From Bradyrhizobium sp. Arg816 (GTDB taxonomy: Bacteria; Pseudomonadota; Alphaproteobacteria; Rhizobiales; Xanthobacteraceae): DNA of 44,759 nucleotides. The notes beneath the pieces are model-generated. The model had not been told where the DNA came from, made no database searches, and worked only from the letters and a program-made list of their open reading frames with translations. The number at the start of each line of letters is the position of its first letter. The first letter of the stretch is position 1. The translations under genes and the position numbers were made by a program. The DNA lies in the NCBI RefSeq assembly GCF_029989365.1, contig NZ_JAPRAQ010000041.1, positions 1-44,759 of the forward strand, written 5' to 3'. Below are positions 18,797 to 26,716 of the stretch, piece after piece.

Positions 18797-18827
18797 AGCC
18801 TACAATTTGACGTTACGTGCGGTTCAA
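18797..18827 (-). promoter_or_regulatory. MerR-type promoter/operator upstream of ligand-binding-protein gene
   Basis: On the minus strand: TTGAAC (18827-18822), 19 bases, TAGGCT (18802-18797). The 19-base spacer is the hallmark of promoters activated by MerR-family proteins. The spacer contains the near-palindrome ACGTAACGT. The element is highly similar to those before nolA and nodD2. The expected start of transcription is near 18790, about 115 bp before the ATG. Confidence 0.65.
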
Positions 18828-19011
18828 GCCCCCTTGAAGGGAGCCTCGATCAGTGCGTCAGGGAGCGCCGATCGGCGAGGTCATGTCGACTGTCCGGTTG
18901 AGTCAATAAAACTGTCGGCCCGCATCAGAGCCGCCGATCAACCAAGCGTCATCGCGTTTTCAGGTTGCCAGGGCCGATCTGCAATGCCGTGCGGAGCGGG
19001 CCATGAGGACG

Positions 19012-19725
19012 TCAGTACGGCTGATCCTCCAACCCGCCAAGGGCGAGATCGAGATATTGCATGAGGCAGGGATCCCAACCAGCCAGACTACGGGGGGCGC
19101 TTAATCGTGCAAGTACCTTCAGGATCATCGAAACGCGTGAATCGGCGCCGGCGATTTCGCTGATCAGCAAGCGTGCTGCAACTGCGACAGCCCTTGCCCG
19201 CTCGCCGCAAGGATGCTCGCCCCGATCCATACAATCACGCAGGTCGTTGCGGATCCGCCGCCACCGCTCCTCGCGATCTGCAGCTAACTTGCAGGTGCAT
19301 CGGGACGTCTGATTATGCGTCTCGACCCGCGACATGGCATTGAGGGCGGCAGGCAGCTCATCCACACTTACCTGGCTAGCACTGTCGATGGTCATGTTGC
19401 GCAAGCGATCTCGCAGCAGCGTTGTTCGAGCGACTTGAAGTTCTATCCGCTCTAAATGTTTGCGCAGAAGATCGGTAAGTGAGGTCGTGCCCTCCATAGC
19501 TTTACGGATCTCGACAAGGGAGAAGCCAAGCTCACGTAGCGCCCGGATCTGGTGAACCCGTTGCACGCTTTCGCGCTCGTACATCCGGTGGCCGCCGTCA
19601 GTACGCTCTGAAGCTGCTAGTAGCCCGGTGTGTTCATAATGATGCAGCGTGCGTACCGTTACTCCGGTCGCCTCTGCGAGTTCGCCAATGCGCCATCGAC
19701 GCCTTCGTGGTGTAGCTTTGCTCAT
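19012..19725 (-). CDS. nolA: MerR-type nodulation regulator NolA
   Basis: The product is a 237-residue regulator with an N-terminal MerR helix-turn-helix (RIGELAEATGVTVRTLHHYE, residues ~11-31) and a dimerisation helix (~80-115). A long C-terminal effector region follows (ARLLISEIAGADSRVS to LGGLEDQPY). In B. japonicum NolA controls genotype-specific nodulation and, in the density response, activates nodD2, which then represses nod genes (from published work as I recall it). The ATG at 19725 gives the family start (MSKATPRRRR). An in-frame ATG at 19740 would lie at or before the expected transcription start. Met48, Met77 and Met111 are in-frame candidates for the shorter NolA2/NolA3 forms known in that species. 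Confidence 0.95.
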   Translation of the reverse strand: MSKATPRRRRWRIGELAEATGVTVRTLHHYEHTGLLAASERTDGGHRMYERESVQRVHQIRALRELGFSLVEIRKAMEGTTSLTDLLRKHLERIELQVARTTLLRDRLRNMTIDSASQVSVDELPAALNAMSRVETHNQTSRCTCKLAADREERWRRIRNDLRDCMDRGEHPCGERARAVAVAARLLISEIAGADSRVSMILKVLARLSAPRSLAGWDPCLMQYLDLALGGLEDQPY

Positions 19726-19740
19726 GTTGTTCAATTTCAA

Positions 19741-19771
19741 AGCCTACAACCTGACGTCACGTGTGATTCAA
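19741..19771 (-). promoter_or_regulatory. NolA autoregulatory promoter/operator
   Basis: On the minus strand: TTGAAT (19771-19766), 19 bases, TAGGCT (19746-19741). The spacer contains ACGTGACGT, the half-sites of an imperfect 29-bp dyad of the pattern CT..AA.C..ACGT-n-ACGT..G.TT..AG. The 19-base spacing marks a MerR-type activated promoter. Transcription would start about 10 bases before the nolA ATG at 19725, giving an almost leaderless mRNA. Confidence 0.7.
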
Positions 19772-19846
19772 GCTATTTCAAAGCTCTAGCTGGATCGTCT
19801 TCCATTCCAGCGCGAGAGTGGTGACTATCCTCAGAATGGCGGGGGA

Positions 19847-20056
19847 TCAACCCGGTGGGGAAATGGTGATCAACAAGTTCGTCAGGCATGCCAGTTGAGC
19901 CTCGCCAGCCGCTGTACGCTCCAGGATGAGTTTGGCGATTGCTGTGCGATTTTCCGGACTTCGCATCGATGGGGGTAGCGCGGTGACCGCACTATCATAA
20001 AGGCGTCCCAAGACGGAAAGCTCTTCCGGATCGAACACGCCGCTGCACTGCTCCAA
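19847..20056 (-). CDS. Small hypothetical protein, paralogous family (short form)
   Basis: The 69-residue product starts at a TTG (20056) behind AAGGAG at 7-base spacing. Nearly all of it is the block seen at the C-terminus of the protein at 13936-14325: GVFDPEELSVLGRLYDSAV, ALPPSMRSPEN, IAKLILERTAAG. Agreement over ~48 residues shows that this frame is real and that a small protein family exists here. No function is known. It lies upstream of nolA on the same strand, 76 bp before the NolA promoter element, so it is probably transcribed separately. Confidence 0.65.
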   Translation of the reverse strand: MEQCSGVFDPEELSVLGRLYDSAVTALPPSMRSPENRTAIAKLILERTAAGEAQLACLTNLLITISPPG

Positions 20057-20646
20057 CGTTCAGCTCCTTGTGTGTCATTGCGTCATGGCAGCGCACGTCG
20101 TCAAGACGTTTGGCTGCGATAGGGCCAAAAGAAGTCAGACCCGCGGCGCGACGCGACGAAGACGCGATGTACTCCCAGGTGATGCGACAGGGCAACACGC
20201 GTACGCGATGCTTGATTCGACAGCGCAAGAGATCGCCGTCATGTGCATGATCGGTGACCATCACGCTCACGGTGCGTGATGGTACGACTCCGAAGAAGCC
20301 GGAGCGTTTCCGCTCATCGGGAGCCACTACTAATTCGGAGAGTTGACGAGGACAGCCCAGCGACGATTCTGCTGTGTCGAGGCAGGTGCGCCCGGCGGCC
20401 GGGTGCAACGTACGTCCCGGTCTCTAAAACCAGGCCAACAGTCTGAGCCGCCGCTCGCACGTCGAGCCTATTGCCAACGTGCGCAATACCTGCACAACGT
20501 CGTCATGATAGCCGTCCGCTGCGACGATCTTTATAGAGCGACCATGAATTCGAGCGAGGCGAGCCTAAATTGTCTGCGCTGAGGTATACGTTGGGATATG
20601 AGGATCGCAGATCTCGCGAACGTCCTTACGAAAACGGCGAGACAGA
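20057..20646. other. Intergenic stretch between nodD2 and the small family gene
   Basis: No convincing gene. A minus frame at 20408-19995 overlaps the small protein in another frame and has no family resemblance. No terminator hairpin with a clear T tract was found after nodD2. Confidence 0.35.
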
Positions 20647-21618
20647 TCATGCGAAATCTCCAGCAGTATTCGCTCGTTCCGAAGCGCAGATGATGGAGGG
20701 CTCTTCTCCAGTCGCCATGCGGGTGGCCTCCTGCAACAATATCTCTCGCATCCACACGCTTTCCGGGTCGCTATTGTCAAGCACGGGCCATTGGACCGCC
20801 TCAGTGAAGGCGGGGAATGGCTGCGGGAGATCCGCAATGCGAAGGGGCATCGTGCTTTGGAAATGCTTTACGAGCCCTAATGGCATCGTCGCTATGCGGT
20901 TCGTGCCTACCAGCAGGGGCGGGATCATGCTGAAGCTCTGCACGAGAATGTCGATGCGCCGGTTGAGACCGAAATCGAGTAAAAAGTATTCCTCGACCGG
21001 CGACTTGCGCGCACCTCCGAGCTTAACCGCCACGTGGCCCATCGATACGTACCGATCAAATGTAAGACGCCGCAGTAGTTGGCTGTTCGTGCGGCAACCT
21101 ACGCAGACGAGCCTCTCCTCGAATAGGGCCGCCCTGGGGTGCGCGCTAGACATGAATAATTCGGGCAAGATAACAAAATCGACTTCGCCGCGGCGGAGAA
21201 GCTCATCGTGCTCATCGGTGAGCGCCACCAGTTCGAAGCTGACGGCGGGTGCTTCTCGCGCGACGCGCTCCACGACATTTCGAAAGAATACGACTGTTAT
21301 AAAATCAGAAAGGCCGATCCTAAATCGCCGGTTCGATCGAGCTGGATCGAACACGTGCCGCGCGATGATTGAGAGCTCAATGTGCGTTAGAGCCTCGCGC
21401 ACAGGACCTGCGAGTCCTTCCGCGCGTGAGGTCGGGACAAGTTCCCGCCCCCTCATCCCAAACAGCTCATCACGGAAGTAGGAACGCAGCCGGGCAACGG
21501 CTGCGCTCATGGCAGGCTGGCTAAGGCTAATCTTGCGTGCCGCTGCGCTGAGGTTGCGCTCAGTCATTAGAGCATCTAGCGCGACGAGAAGATTTAGATC
21601 CAGACCTTTGAAACGCAT
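20647..21618 (-). CDS. nodD2: LysR-family regulator NodD2
   Basis: The product is 323 residues with the NodD N-terminus MRFKGLDLNLLVALDALM and a LysR helix-turn-helix (residues ~20-45, LSAAARKISLSQPAMSAAVA). The C-terminal inducer-binding domain is NodD-like throughout (RFRIGLSDFITVVFFRNVVE, FVILPELFMSSAHPRAALFE). It is a clear paralogue of NodD1 to its right and lies in the position of nodD2 of B. japonicum. In that species NodD2 represses the nod operon and is itself raised by NolA in response to cell density. A NolA-type promoter element lies about 340 bp upstream (21958-21988), which fits. The C-terminus is about nine residues longer than in NodD1. Confidence 0.95.
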   Translation of the reverse strand: MRFKGLDLNLLVALDALMTERNLSAAARKISLSQPAMSAAVARLRSYFRDELFGMRGRELVPTSRAEGLAGPVREALTHIELSIIARHVFDPARSNRRFRIGLSDFITVVFFRNVVERVAREAPAVSFELVALTDEHDELLRRGEVDFVILPELFMSSAHPRAALFEERLVCVGCRTNSQLLRRLTFDRYVSMGHVAVKLGGARKSPVEEYFLLDFGLNRRIDILVQSFSMIPPLLVGTNRIATMPLGLVKHFQSTMPLRIADLPQPFPAFTEAVQWPVLDNSDPESVWMREILLQEATRMATGEEPSIICASERANTAGDFA

Positions 21619-22248
21619 GTCTACTTATCCGGCATGAACGTAATTGCGGCGCATACAACGAGCGGTGACCGCTGCGTCTGGAGGGTCCTATTGGCTTGCT
21701 GACATCGTTTCCGTCCTGCGATCGCGAAAAGACGCTCGTGAAATGACCGCAACCATGGATAGCAAGGCGGTAGGCCAACCAGCAGTGGCCGGAAACCGTC
21801 AGGAATCCCGTTGATCGGTCTCGCCGCTTCCGGCGAGCCACGCAACAGGACCCGGTCAGTTGGTTAATGGCAGATGGACACCGTGTCCGGCCAGCGCCGT
21901 GAGTTCGCCAAAGCGCCCAGCCGACCGCCAAGTACCGCAGCGTTAGTCACGGCGGCCAACCTACAACCTGACGCAGTGTGTGGTTCAAGCGATTTTATCG
22001 GGCATGCCAACCAATAGTGTGCTGGAGGAGGCGTGTTCTGCCGCGATAGTGCCGGGCGTCGCCTGTTTGTAGTGCAAGCGCATCAAACCTCACCTGCGAG
22101 GTCACCATGCGCACCACTCGGCAAGTCTTTGCAACCGATCGCCGTCTCTGGCAGCTTCGCCCACTCACGTTGAAGTGGCGAAAGCGGCCGAGCACTTCGA
22201 GGATTGCTAGTCGTATTTGGAACGTGCCGGGGGCGGCTTATGGTGAGC
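21619..22248. other. Region between nodD1 and nodD2, including the long nodD2 leader
   Basis: Contains the NolA-type element at 21958-21988 and a 5' leader of about 330 bases before nodD2 if transcription starts near 21951. Short overlapping minus-strand frames (21931-21560, 21845-21621) cross the leader but look like chance. No terminator for nodD1 is obvious. Confidence 0.4.
21958..21988 (-). promoter_or_regulatory. NolA-type promoter/operator upstream of nodD2
   Basis: On the minus strand: TTGAAC (21988-21983), 19 bases, TAGGTT (21963-21958). The flanks and right half of the spacer (GTCAGGTTGTAGG) are identical to the element before nolA, with changes in the centre (ACACTGCGT). This agrees with the known dependence of nodD2 on NolA in B. 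japonicum. Confidence 0.65.
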
Positions 22249-23193
22249 CTAGCAGCGCCTGCGAGTTGGAGGCTCCTGATGCCCAGATGCCATGTTGGAT
22301 GCTTCCTCCAGCAATATCCGCCGCATCCAAATGCTCGCCGGGTCGGTATTGTGGAACGCAGGCCACTGCACAGCCTCGGTGAATGTGGGCAGGGGGAGCG
22401 GTGGTTCGACGATCCGCAGTGGCATCCGCTTTTCGAATTGTTTGGCGAGTCGTAAGGGCATCGTGCCGATACGGCCTGTGTCTAACAATATGGGCGGAAT
22501 CAGGCTAAAGCCCTGCACAACGATCTCAATGCGTCTCTTGATGCCGTGCTCAAGCAAGAACCATTCTTCGAGGTTTGGTCTGAGCGCCCGTCCGAACTTC
22601 GCCGTAACGTGCCCCATCGAAATGTATTTCTCGAACGTCAGCTGCCGCGATAGCTGCTTGTTCTCGCGGCATCCCACGCATACGAGGGTCTCGTCGAACA
22701 GCGTCGCCTTAGGATGCGCGCTCGACATGAACAGTTCCGGCAGAATGAGAAAATCCACCTCGCCCCGGCGGAGCAGCTCATCGGGTTCATCGGAAAATGG
22801 CAGCAATTCAAAGCGGACCGCGGGAGCTTCCTGTGCGATACGGTCCACAATTTTGCGAAGAAAGACGATCGTCATGAAATCGGAGAGAATGAACCTGAAG
22901 CGTCTGCTCGACTGAGTAGGGTCAAACGCGTCTCGCGATATGATCGAGAGTTGGATGTGCAGCAGGGCCTCGCGAACCGGACCTGCAAGCGCCTCCGCGC
23001 CAGGTGTCGGGACAAGCTCGCGACCTCTCATGGTAAATAGCTCATCGCGGAAATAGGTGCGCAGCCGCGCGATCGCAGCGCTCATAGCGGGCTGGCTCAG
23101 GTGAATTTTGCGCGCCGCCGCGGTGAGGTTGCGCTCCACCATCAGAGCATCGAGCGCAACGAGAAGGTTTAGATCAAGTCCCTTGAACCGCAT
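22249..23193 (-). CDS. nodD1: LysR-family flavonoid-responsive activator NodD1
   Basis: This 314-residue LysR regulator binds nod boxes and switches on the nod operon when plant flavonoids such as isoflavones are present. The N-terminal helix-turn-helix (LTAAARKIHLSQPAMSAAIA) and NodD-type effector domain (FRFILSDFMTIVFLRKIVDR, FLILPELFMSSAHPKATLFD) are intact. The ATG at 23193 opens with the same MRFKGLDLNLLVALDALM as NodD2. It is read divergently from nodY-nodABC across the nod box 12 bp upstream of its start, so NodD1 bound there could also control its own gene. Confidence 0.96.
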   Translation of the reverse strand: MRFKGLDLNLLVALDALMVERNLTAAARKIHLSQPAMSAAIARLRTYFRDELFTMRGRELVPTPGAEALAGPVREALLHIQLSIISRDAFDPTQSSRRFRFILSDFMTIVFLRKIVDRIAQEAPAVRFELLPFSDEPDELLRRGEVDFLILPELFMSSAHPKATLFDETLVCVGCRENKQLSRQLTFEKYISMGHVTAKFGRALRPNLEEWFLLEHGIKRRIEIVVQGFSLIPPILLDTGRIGTMPLRLAKQFEKRMPLRIVEPPLPLPTFTEAVQWPAFHNTDPASIWMRRILLEEASNMASGHQEPPTRRRC

Positions 23194-23204
23194 GTTGTGA
23201 GTCT

Positions 23205-23251
23205 ATCCATCGTGTGGATGTGTTCCATCGGAACAATCGATTTTACCAAAT
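23205..23251 (+). promoter_or_regulatory. nod box of the nodYABCSUIJ operon
   Basis: A 47-bp element beginning ATCCATCGTGTGGATG and ending AACAATCGATTTTACCAAAT. The ATC-N9-GAT type dyads and the strongly conserved 3' half (AACAATCGATTTTACC) are the known signature of NodD binding sites. It lies in the gap between nodD1 and nodY and points right. Confidence 0.92.
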
Positions 23252-23257
23252 TGCGGG

Positions 23258-23659
23258 ATGTTGGATAGCAAACATCAGTTTGCAAAAGTAATCAGGCATA
23301 CCATGATGGCTGCTGCTCGTTCACGCTGGCTCAGAGAAAAACTCCTGGACGTGCGAGCAGCCGGCGCATCCGCTTCGAGGGCGGCTATGGGCGCGCCGTG
23401 CGAGCGGCGTCGCTTCTTCTCGGTGCAAAGCTCGCTCGATCGAGACGCCAGGCAGATCTCCATAAACCTTGGTATGCGTGCTTCATCCGTTTCCATATTG
23501 GAGGTTTACCCGCGTACACTTGAGAGCGCGTTCAGCCGCATTCTAGTGTCGCGAAATAGCGGCAGGCGCAGATTGCGGATGCCAAGTAATTCAGGCGACT
23601 CTCCAAATGGCTCGCCTGTCCACCGCATTCAGGGCGTGTCGAAGATGTATAAGGACTAG
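23258..23659 (+). CDS. nodY: Nodulation protein NodY/NodK
   Basis: The 133-codon frame is the first of the nod operon, in the place where B. japonicum has nodY and other bradyrhizobia nodK. The product is basic (Arg/Ser/Ala-rich) and of unknown biochemical role; it is not needed for the Nod-factor core in published work. The first ATG (23258) lies only 7 bases after the nod box, probably before the transcription start. Translation may therefore begin at Met16/Met17 (23303/23306, MMAAARSRWLREKLLD), giving about 117-118 residues. Identification rests on position and on sequence I recall only partly. Confidence 0.65.
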   Translation: MLDSKHQFAKVIRHTMMAAARSRWLREKLLDVRAAGASASRAAMGAPCERRRFFSVQSSLDRDARQISINLGMRASSVSILEVYPRTLESAFSRILVSRNSGRRRLRMPSNSGDSPNGSPVHRIQGVSKMYKD

Positions 23660-24028
23660 TGTGATCTGATGTCACTCGGATGCGCCATCGATGAGGCCCC
23701 GCGCATAGAAGGCCTGCCCGCAGACGTCAGAACGTCGACAGCGATGCTAGACGAGGCGGAAAAGCCCCGTGGTGCAGAGAGGTACTGGCTAGTCCAATCG
23801 CCTCGTCGTCATCTTCCGGGATATCTCGCGCAGGGCATTGGCCGGATGACGGGTGCGAACCATGAGATCGCTTCGTCGCGAGCGAAGGCGCACGGCGCGG
23901 TGCAGGCGAGGAGTGCCGCGCTCCGACGGGTCATGGCAGCTCATTTCAGTATTGATCAGCGGTTCGACGACTAGCGAGCTCACGTGACCATCTCCGCTCA
24001 TAATTCCACCTGCGCAGGGAAGCTAGCC
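23660..24028. other. nodY-nodA spacer
   Basis: This stretch of about 370 bp is inside the nod operon. Short frames on both strands overlap here but none is convincing. No second nod box is seen. Confidence 0.4.
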
Positions 24029-24661
24029 ATGAACGTTGCCGTATCCCGGACTGCGGAACCTCCTTCTGCACGCGCCCAAGTGCAGTGGAGTCGTCGCTGG
24101 GAAAGCGAATTGCAGCTCACCGATCATGCCGAACTCGCCGAGTTCTTCCGCAAGTGTTACGGGCCGACCGGTGCGTTCAATGCGCAGGCATTTGAGGGCA
24201 ACCGAAGTTGGGCCGGTGCAAGACCTGAGGTCCGCGTAATCGGTTACGACGCGCGCGGGATAGCTGCTCACGTCGGGCTACTACGCCGCTTCATCAATGT
24301 TGGTGGGGTCGATCTTCTCGTAGGCGAACTGGGGTTATACGCGGTGCGTCCGGATCTTGAAGGGCTGGGAATCAGCCATGCAATGCGCGTGATGTATCCC
24401 ATGCTGCATGAGCTTGGGATTCCATTCGGCTTTGGCACGGTTCGGCCTGCGCTTGAGAAACATATGACCCGACTGGTCGAAAGGCAGGGGCTCGCAACCC
24501 TCATGTCTGGCATTCGCGTCCGCTCCACGCATCCGGATGTCTATCCCAATTTGCCGCCGATCCGGATCGAAGACGTGATCGTAGTGGTTTTCCCGGTTGG
24601 ACGCTCGATAAGCGAGTGGCCGGGTGGGACGATCATCGATCGGAACGGGCCTGAGTTGTGA
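24029..24661 (+). CDS. nodA: Nod-factor N-acyltransferase NodA
   Basis: NodA transfers a fatty acid to the free amino group at the non-reducing end of the chitooligosaccharide backbone made by NodC and NodB. The 210-residue product is full length. It starts at the ATG at 24029 behind CAGGGA with the family N-terminus MNVAVSRTAEPPSARAQVQW and contains the typical segments HAELAEFFRKCYGPTGAFNA, GELGLYAVRPDLEGLGISHA and GFGTVRPALEKHMTRLV. A GTG further upstream would add 15 residues that the family lacks. The stop codon overlaps the GTG start of nodB (GTGA), so the two are translationally coupled. Confidence 0.97.
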   Translation: MNVAVSRTAEPPSARAQVQWSRRWESELQLTDHAELAEFFRKCYGPTGAFNAQAFEGNRSWAGARPEVRVIGYDARGIAAHVGLLRRFINVGGVDLLVGELGLYAVRPDLEGLGISHAMRVMYPMLHELGIPFGFGTVRPALEKHMTRLVERQGLATLMSGIRVRSTHPDVYPNLPPIRIEDVIVVVFPVGRSISEWPGGTIIDRNGPEL

Positions 24662-25317
24662 AAGAGCTTTTCCCCATATCTGCTGTCCGTTGCGACTACG
24701 CTGACGTGAGCGGAAGTCGCCCCGTCTATTTGACCTTTGACGATGGGCCAAATCCATTTTGCACGCCAGAGGTGCTCGATGTGCTGGCGCAACATCGGAG
24801 TCCGGCGACGTTCTTCGTGATCGGCACGTACGCGGCCGAACAACCTGAACTCATTCGACGAATGATCGCGGAAGGGCACGAGGTTGCGAACCACACGATG
24901 ACGCATCCGGATCTATCCAGATGCGGACCAGCGGAGGTCCGCGATGAAGTTCTGGCGGCGAGCGAGGCGATCCGTTCGGCGTGCCCGCAGGCCTCACCCA
25001 GGCACATGCGAGCACCTTACGGCATGTGGACACAAGAGGTGCTTGCTGTGTCATCGAGCGCTGGTCTCACACCTGTGCACTGGTCGGTCGATCCGAGAGA
25101 TTGGTCCCGCCCCGGGACTGATAGAATTGTGAATTCAGTACTGGCGACCGTTCGCCCGGGTGCAATTCTGCTCCTGCACGACGGATATCCTCCTAATGAG
25201 GAGCGACCGTGCACTGATGCCACGCTGCGTGATCAGACCACGAGCGCGCTGTCGCATCTGATCCCGGCACTACAACGGCGCGGGTTTTCAATCAGTCCAC
25301 TCCCTCAACTTCACTGA
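24658..25317 (+). CDS. nodB: Chitooligosaccharide deacetylase NodB
   Basis: NodB removes the N-acetyl group from the non-reducing-end N-acetylglucosamine, making the amine that NodA acylates. The 219-residue polysaccharide-deacetylase (CE4) protein keeps the metal- and acid/base motifs: TFDDGP (residues 26-31), the NHTMTH metal site with His79 and His83, RAPYG near 118, and LLLHDG near 172. The GTG start at 24658 overlaps the nodA stop by four bases. nodC follows 11 bp after the stop. Confidence 0.97.
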   Translation: MKELFPISAVRCDYADVSGSRPVYLTFDDGPNPFCTPEVLDVLAQHRSPATFFVIGTYAAEQPELIRRMIAEGHEVANHTMTHPDLSRCGPAEVRDEVLAASEAIRSACPQASPRHMRAPYGMWTQEVLAVSSSAGLTPVHWSVDPRDWSRPGTDRIVNSVLATVRPGAILLLHDGYPPNEERPCTDATLRDQTTSALSHLIPALQRRGFSISPLPQLH

Positions 25318-25328
25318 AAAAACACCTT

Positions 25329-26705
25329 ATGGACCTGTTCGCTACAACCAGTGCTGTCGCTGTTTCGTCTTATGCGCTGCTCTCGACGATCTACAAGAGC
25401 GCACAAGCGCTTTATGCCCAACCGGCGATGGACTCATCGCTGCAGGACAATCTGGGACGATCGGAGGCAGTCCTTCCCAGTGTAGACGTCATCGTACCAT
25501 GCTTCAACGAGGATCCAATCACGCTCGCCCAATGTCTGGAGTCGCTTGCGAATCAAGACTACACCGGAAAGCTGCAGGTCTATGTGGTCGATGACGGATC
25601 TGCAAACCGCGACCTTGTCGCGCCTGTACACAAAATCTATGCGAACGATCCGAGGTTCAGCATCATCTTGCTGGCAAACAACGTTGGAAAGCGCAAGGCG
25701 CAGATCGCCGCAATACGCAGCTCATACGGTGACCTGGTCCTCAACGTCGACTCGGATACGATACTTGCCGCTGACGTTGTCACGAAGCTTGTACTGAAGA
25801 TGCACGACCCGCAAGTCGGTGCGGCCATGGGTCAGTTGATAGCGAGCAACCGCAGCCAAACCTGGCTGACCAGGCTGATCGATATGGAATACTGGTTGGC
25901 ATGCAACGAGGAGCGCGCGGCGCAGGCGCGTTTCGGTGCGGTCATGTGCTGCTGCGGCCCATGTGCCATGTATCGTCGCTCCGCGCTCGCCTTGCTTCTT
26001 GATCAATACGAAGCGCAATTCTTCCGTGGGAAGCCGAGCGATTTCGGCGAGGATCGCCATCTGACGATCCTCATGCTCAAGGCGGGATTTCGAACCGAAT
26101 ACGTCTCGGACGCGATCGCAGCAACAGTCGTCCCGGACCGCCTTGGGCCATATCTACGTCAGCAACTCCGCTGGGCGCGTAGTACCTTCCGGGACACGTT
26201 CCTTGCATTACGCCTGCTGCCAGAGCTCGATGGCTATCTGACGCTAGACGTTGTCGGGCAAAATCTCGGCCCGTTGCTTCTCGCCCTTTCAACATTGGCT
26301 GCGCTCGCACAGCTCCTAATCGTCGGCTCTGTGCCCTGGTGGACGGGATTGACGATTGCAGCAATGACAATGGTCCGGTGCAGTGTGGCAGCCCTTCGTG
26401 CTCGCGAACTGCGGTTTCTCGGCTTCTCGCTCCACACACCGATCAATATCTTTCTCTTACTTCCCTTGAAGGCCTACGCGCTTTGTACATTGAGCAACAG
26501 CGATTGGCTATCGCGCAAGGTCGCCGGTGGGCCGGCCGAAGGGGAAAAGCAGTCTGTCATCCTGCATCCGAAGGCTGGACGAAGTGCTGCAAGTAAATGG
26601 GGAATGTGTGGAACAATTCGTAAGGCGGGGCTTCCGTACCGTGAATCGAGCCTGACGGCAACGAAGAGTGTTTGCGGTCGCGATCGTTCGACTGGCTGCA
26701 AGTAG
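25329..26705 (+). CDS. nodC: Chitooligosaccharide synthase NodC
   Basis: This membrane glycosyltransferase (GT2) polymerises UDP-N-acetylglucosamine into the Nod-factor backbone at the inner membrane. One N-terminal membrane segment is followed by the catalytic domain: VDVIVPCFNEDPITL (~residue 55), YVVDDGSANRD (~85), NVDSDT (~140), GEDRHLT, and QQLRW (~280). Three C-terminal membrane segments follow (around GPLLLALSTLAALAQLLIVG). The 458 residues are shorter than the ~485 I recall for B. japonicum: after HPKAGR the tail is different and ends early (RDRSTGCK). The catalytic part is intact. nodS follows 11 bases after the stop. Confidence 0.97.
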   Translation: MDLFATTSAVAVSSYALLSTIYKSAQALYAQPAMDSSLQDNLGRSEAVLPSVDVIVPCFNEDPITLAQCLESLANQDYTGKLQVYVVDDGSANRDLVAPVHKIYANDPRFSIILLANNVGKRKAQIAAIRSSYGDLVLNVDSDTILAADVVTKLVLKMHDPQVGAAMGQLIASNRSQTWLTRLIDMEYWLACNEERAAQARFGAVMCCCGPCAMYRRSALALLLDQYEAQFFRGKPSDFGEDRHLTILMLKAGFRTEYVSDAIAATVVPDRLGPYLRQQLRWARSTFRDTFLALRLLPELDGYLTLDVVGQNLGPLLLALSTLAALAQLLIVGSVPWWTGLTIAAMTMVRCSVAALRARELRFLGFSLHTPINIFLLLPLKAYALCTLSNSDWLSRKVAGGPAEGEKQSVILHPKAGRSAASKWGMCGTIRKAGLPYRESSLTATKSVCGRDRSTGCK

Positions 26706-26716
26706 GTGATAGGCTC

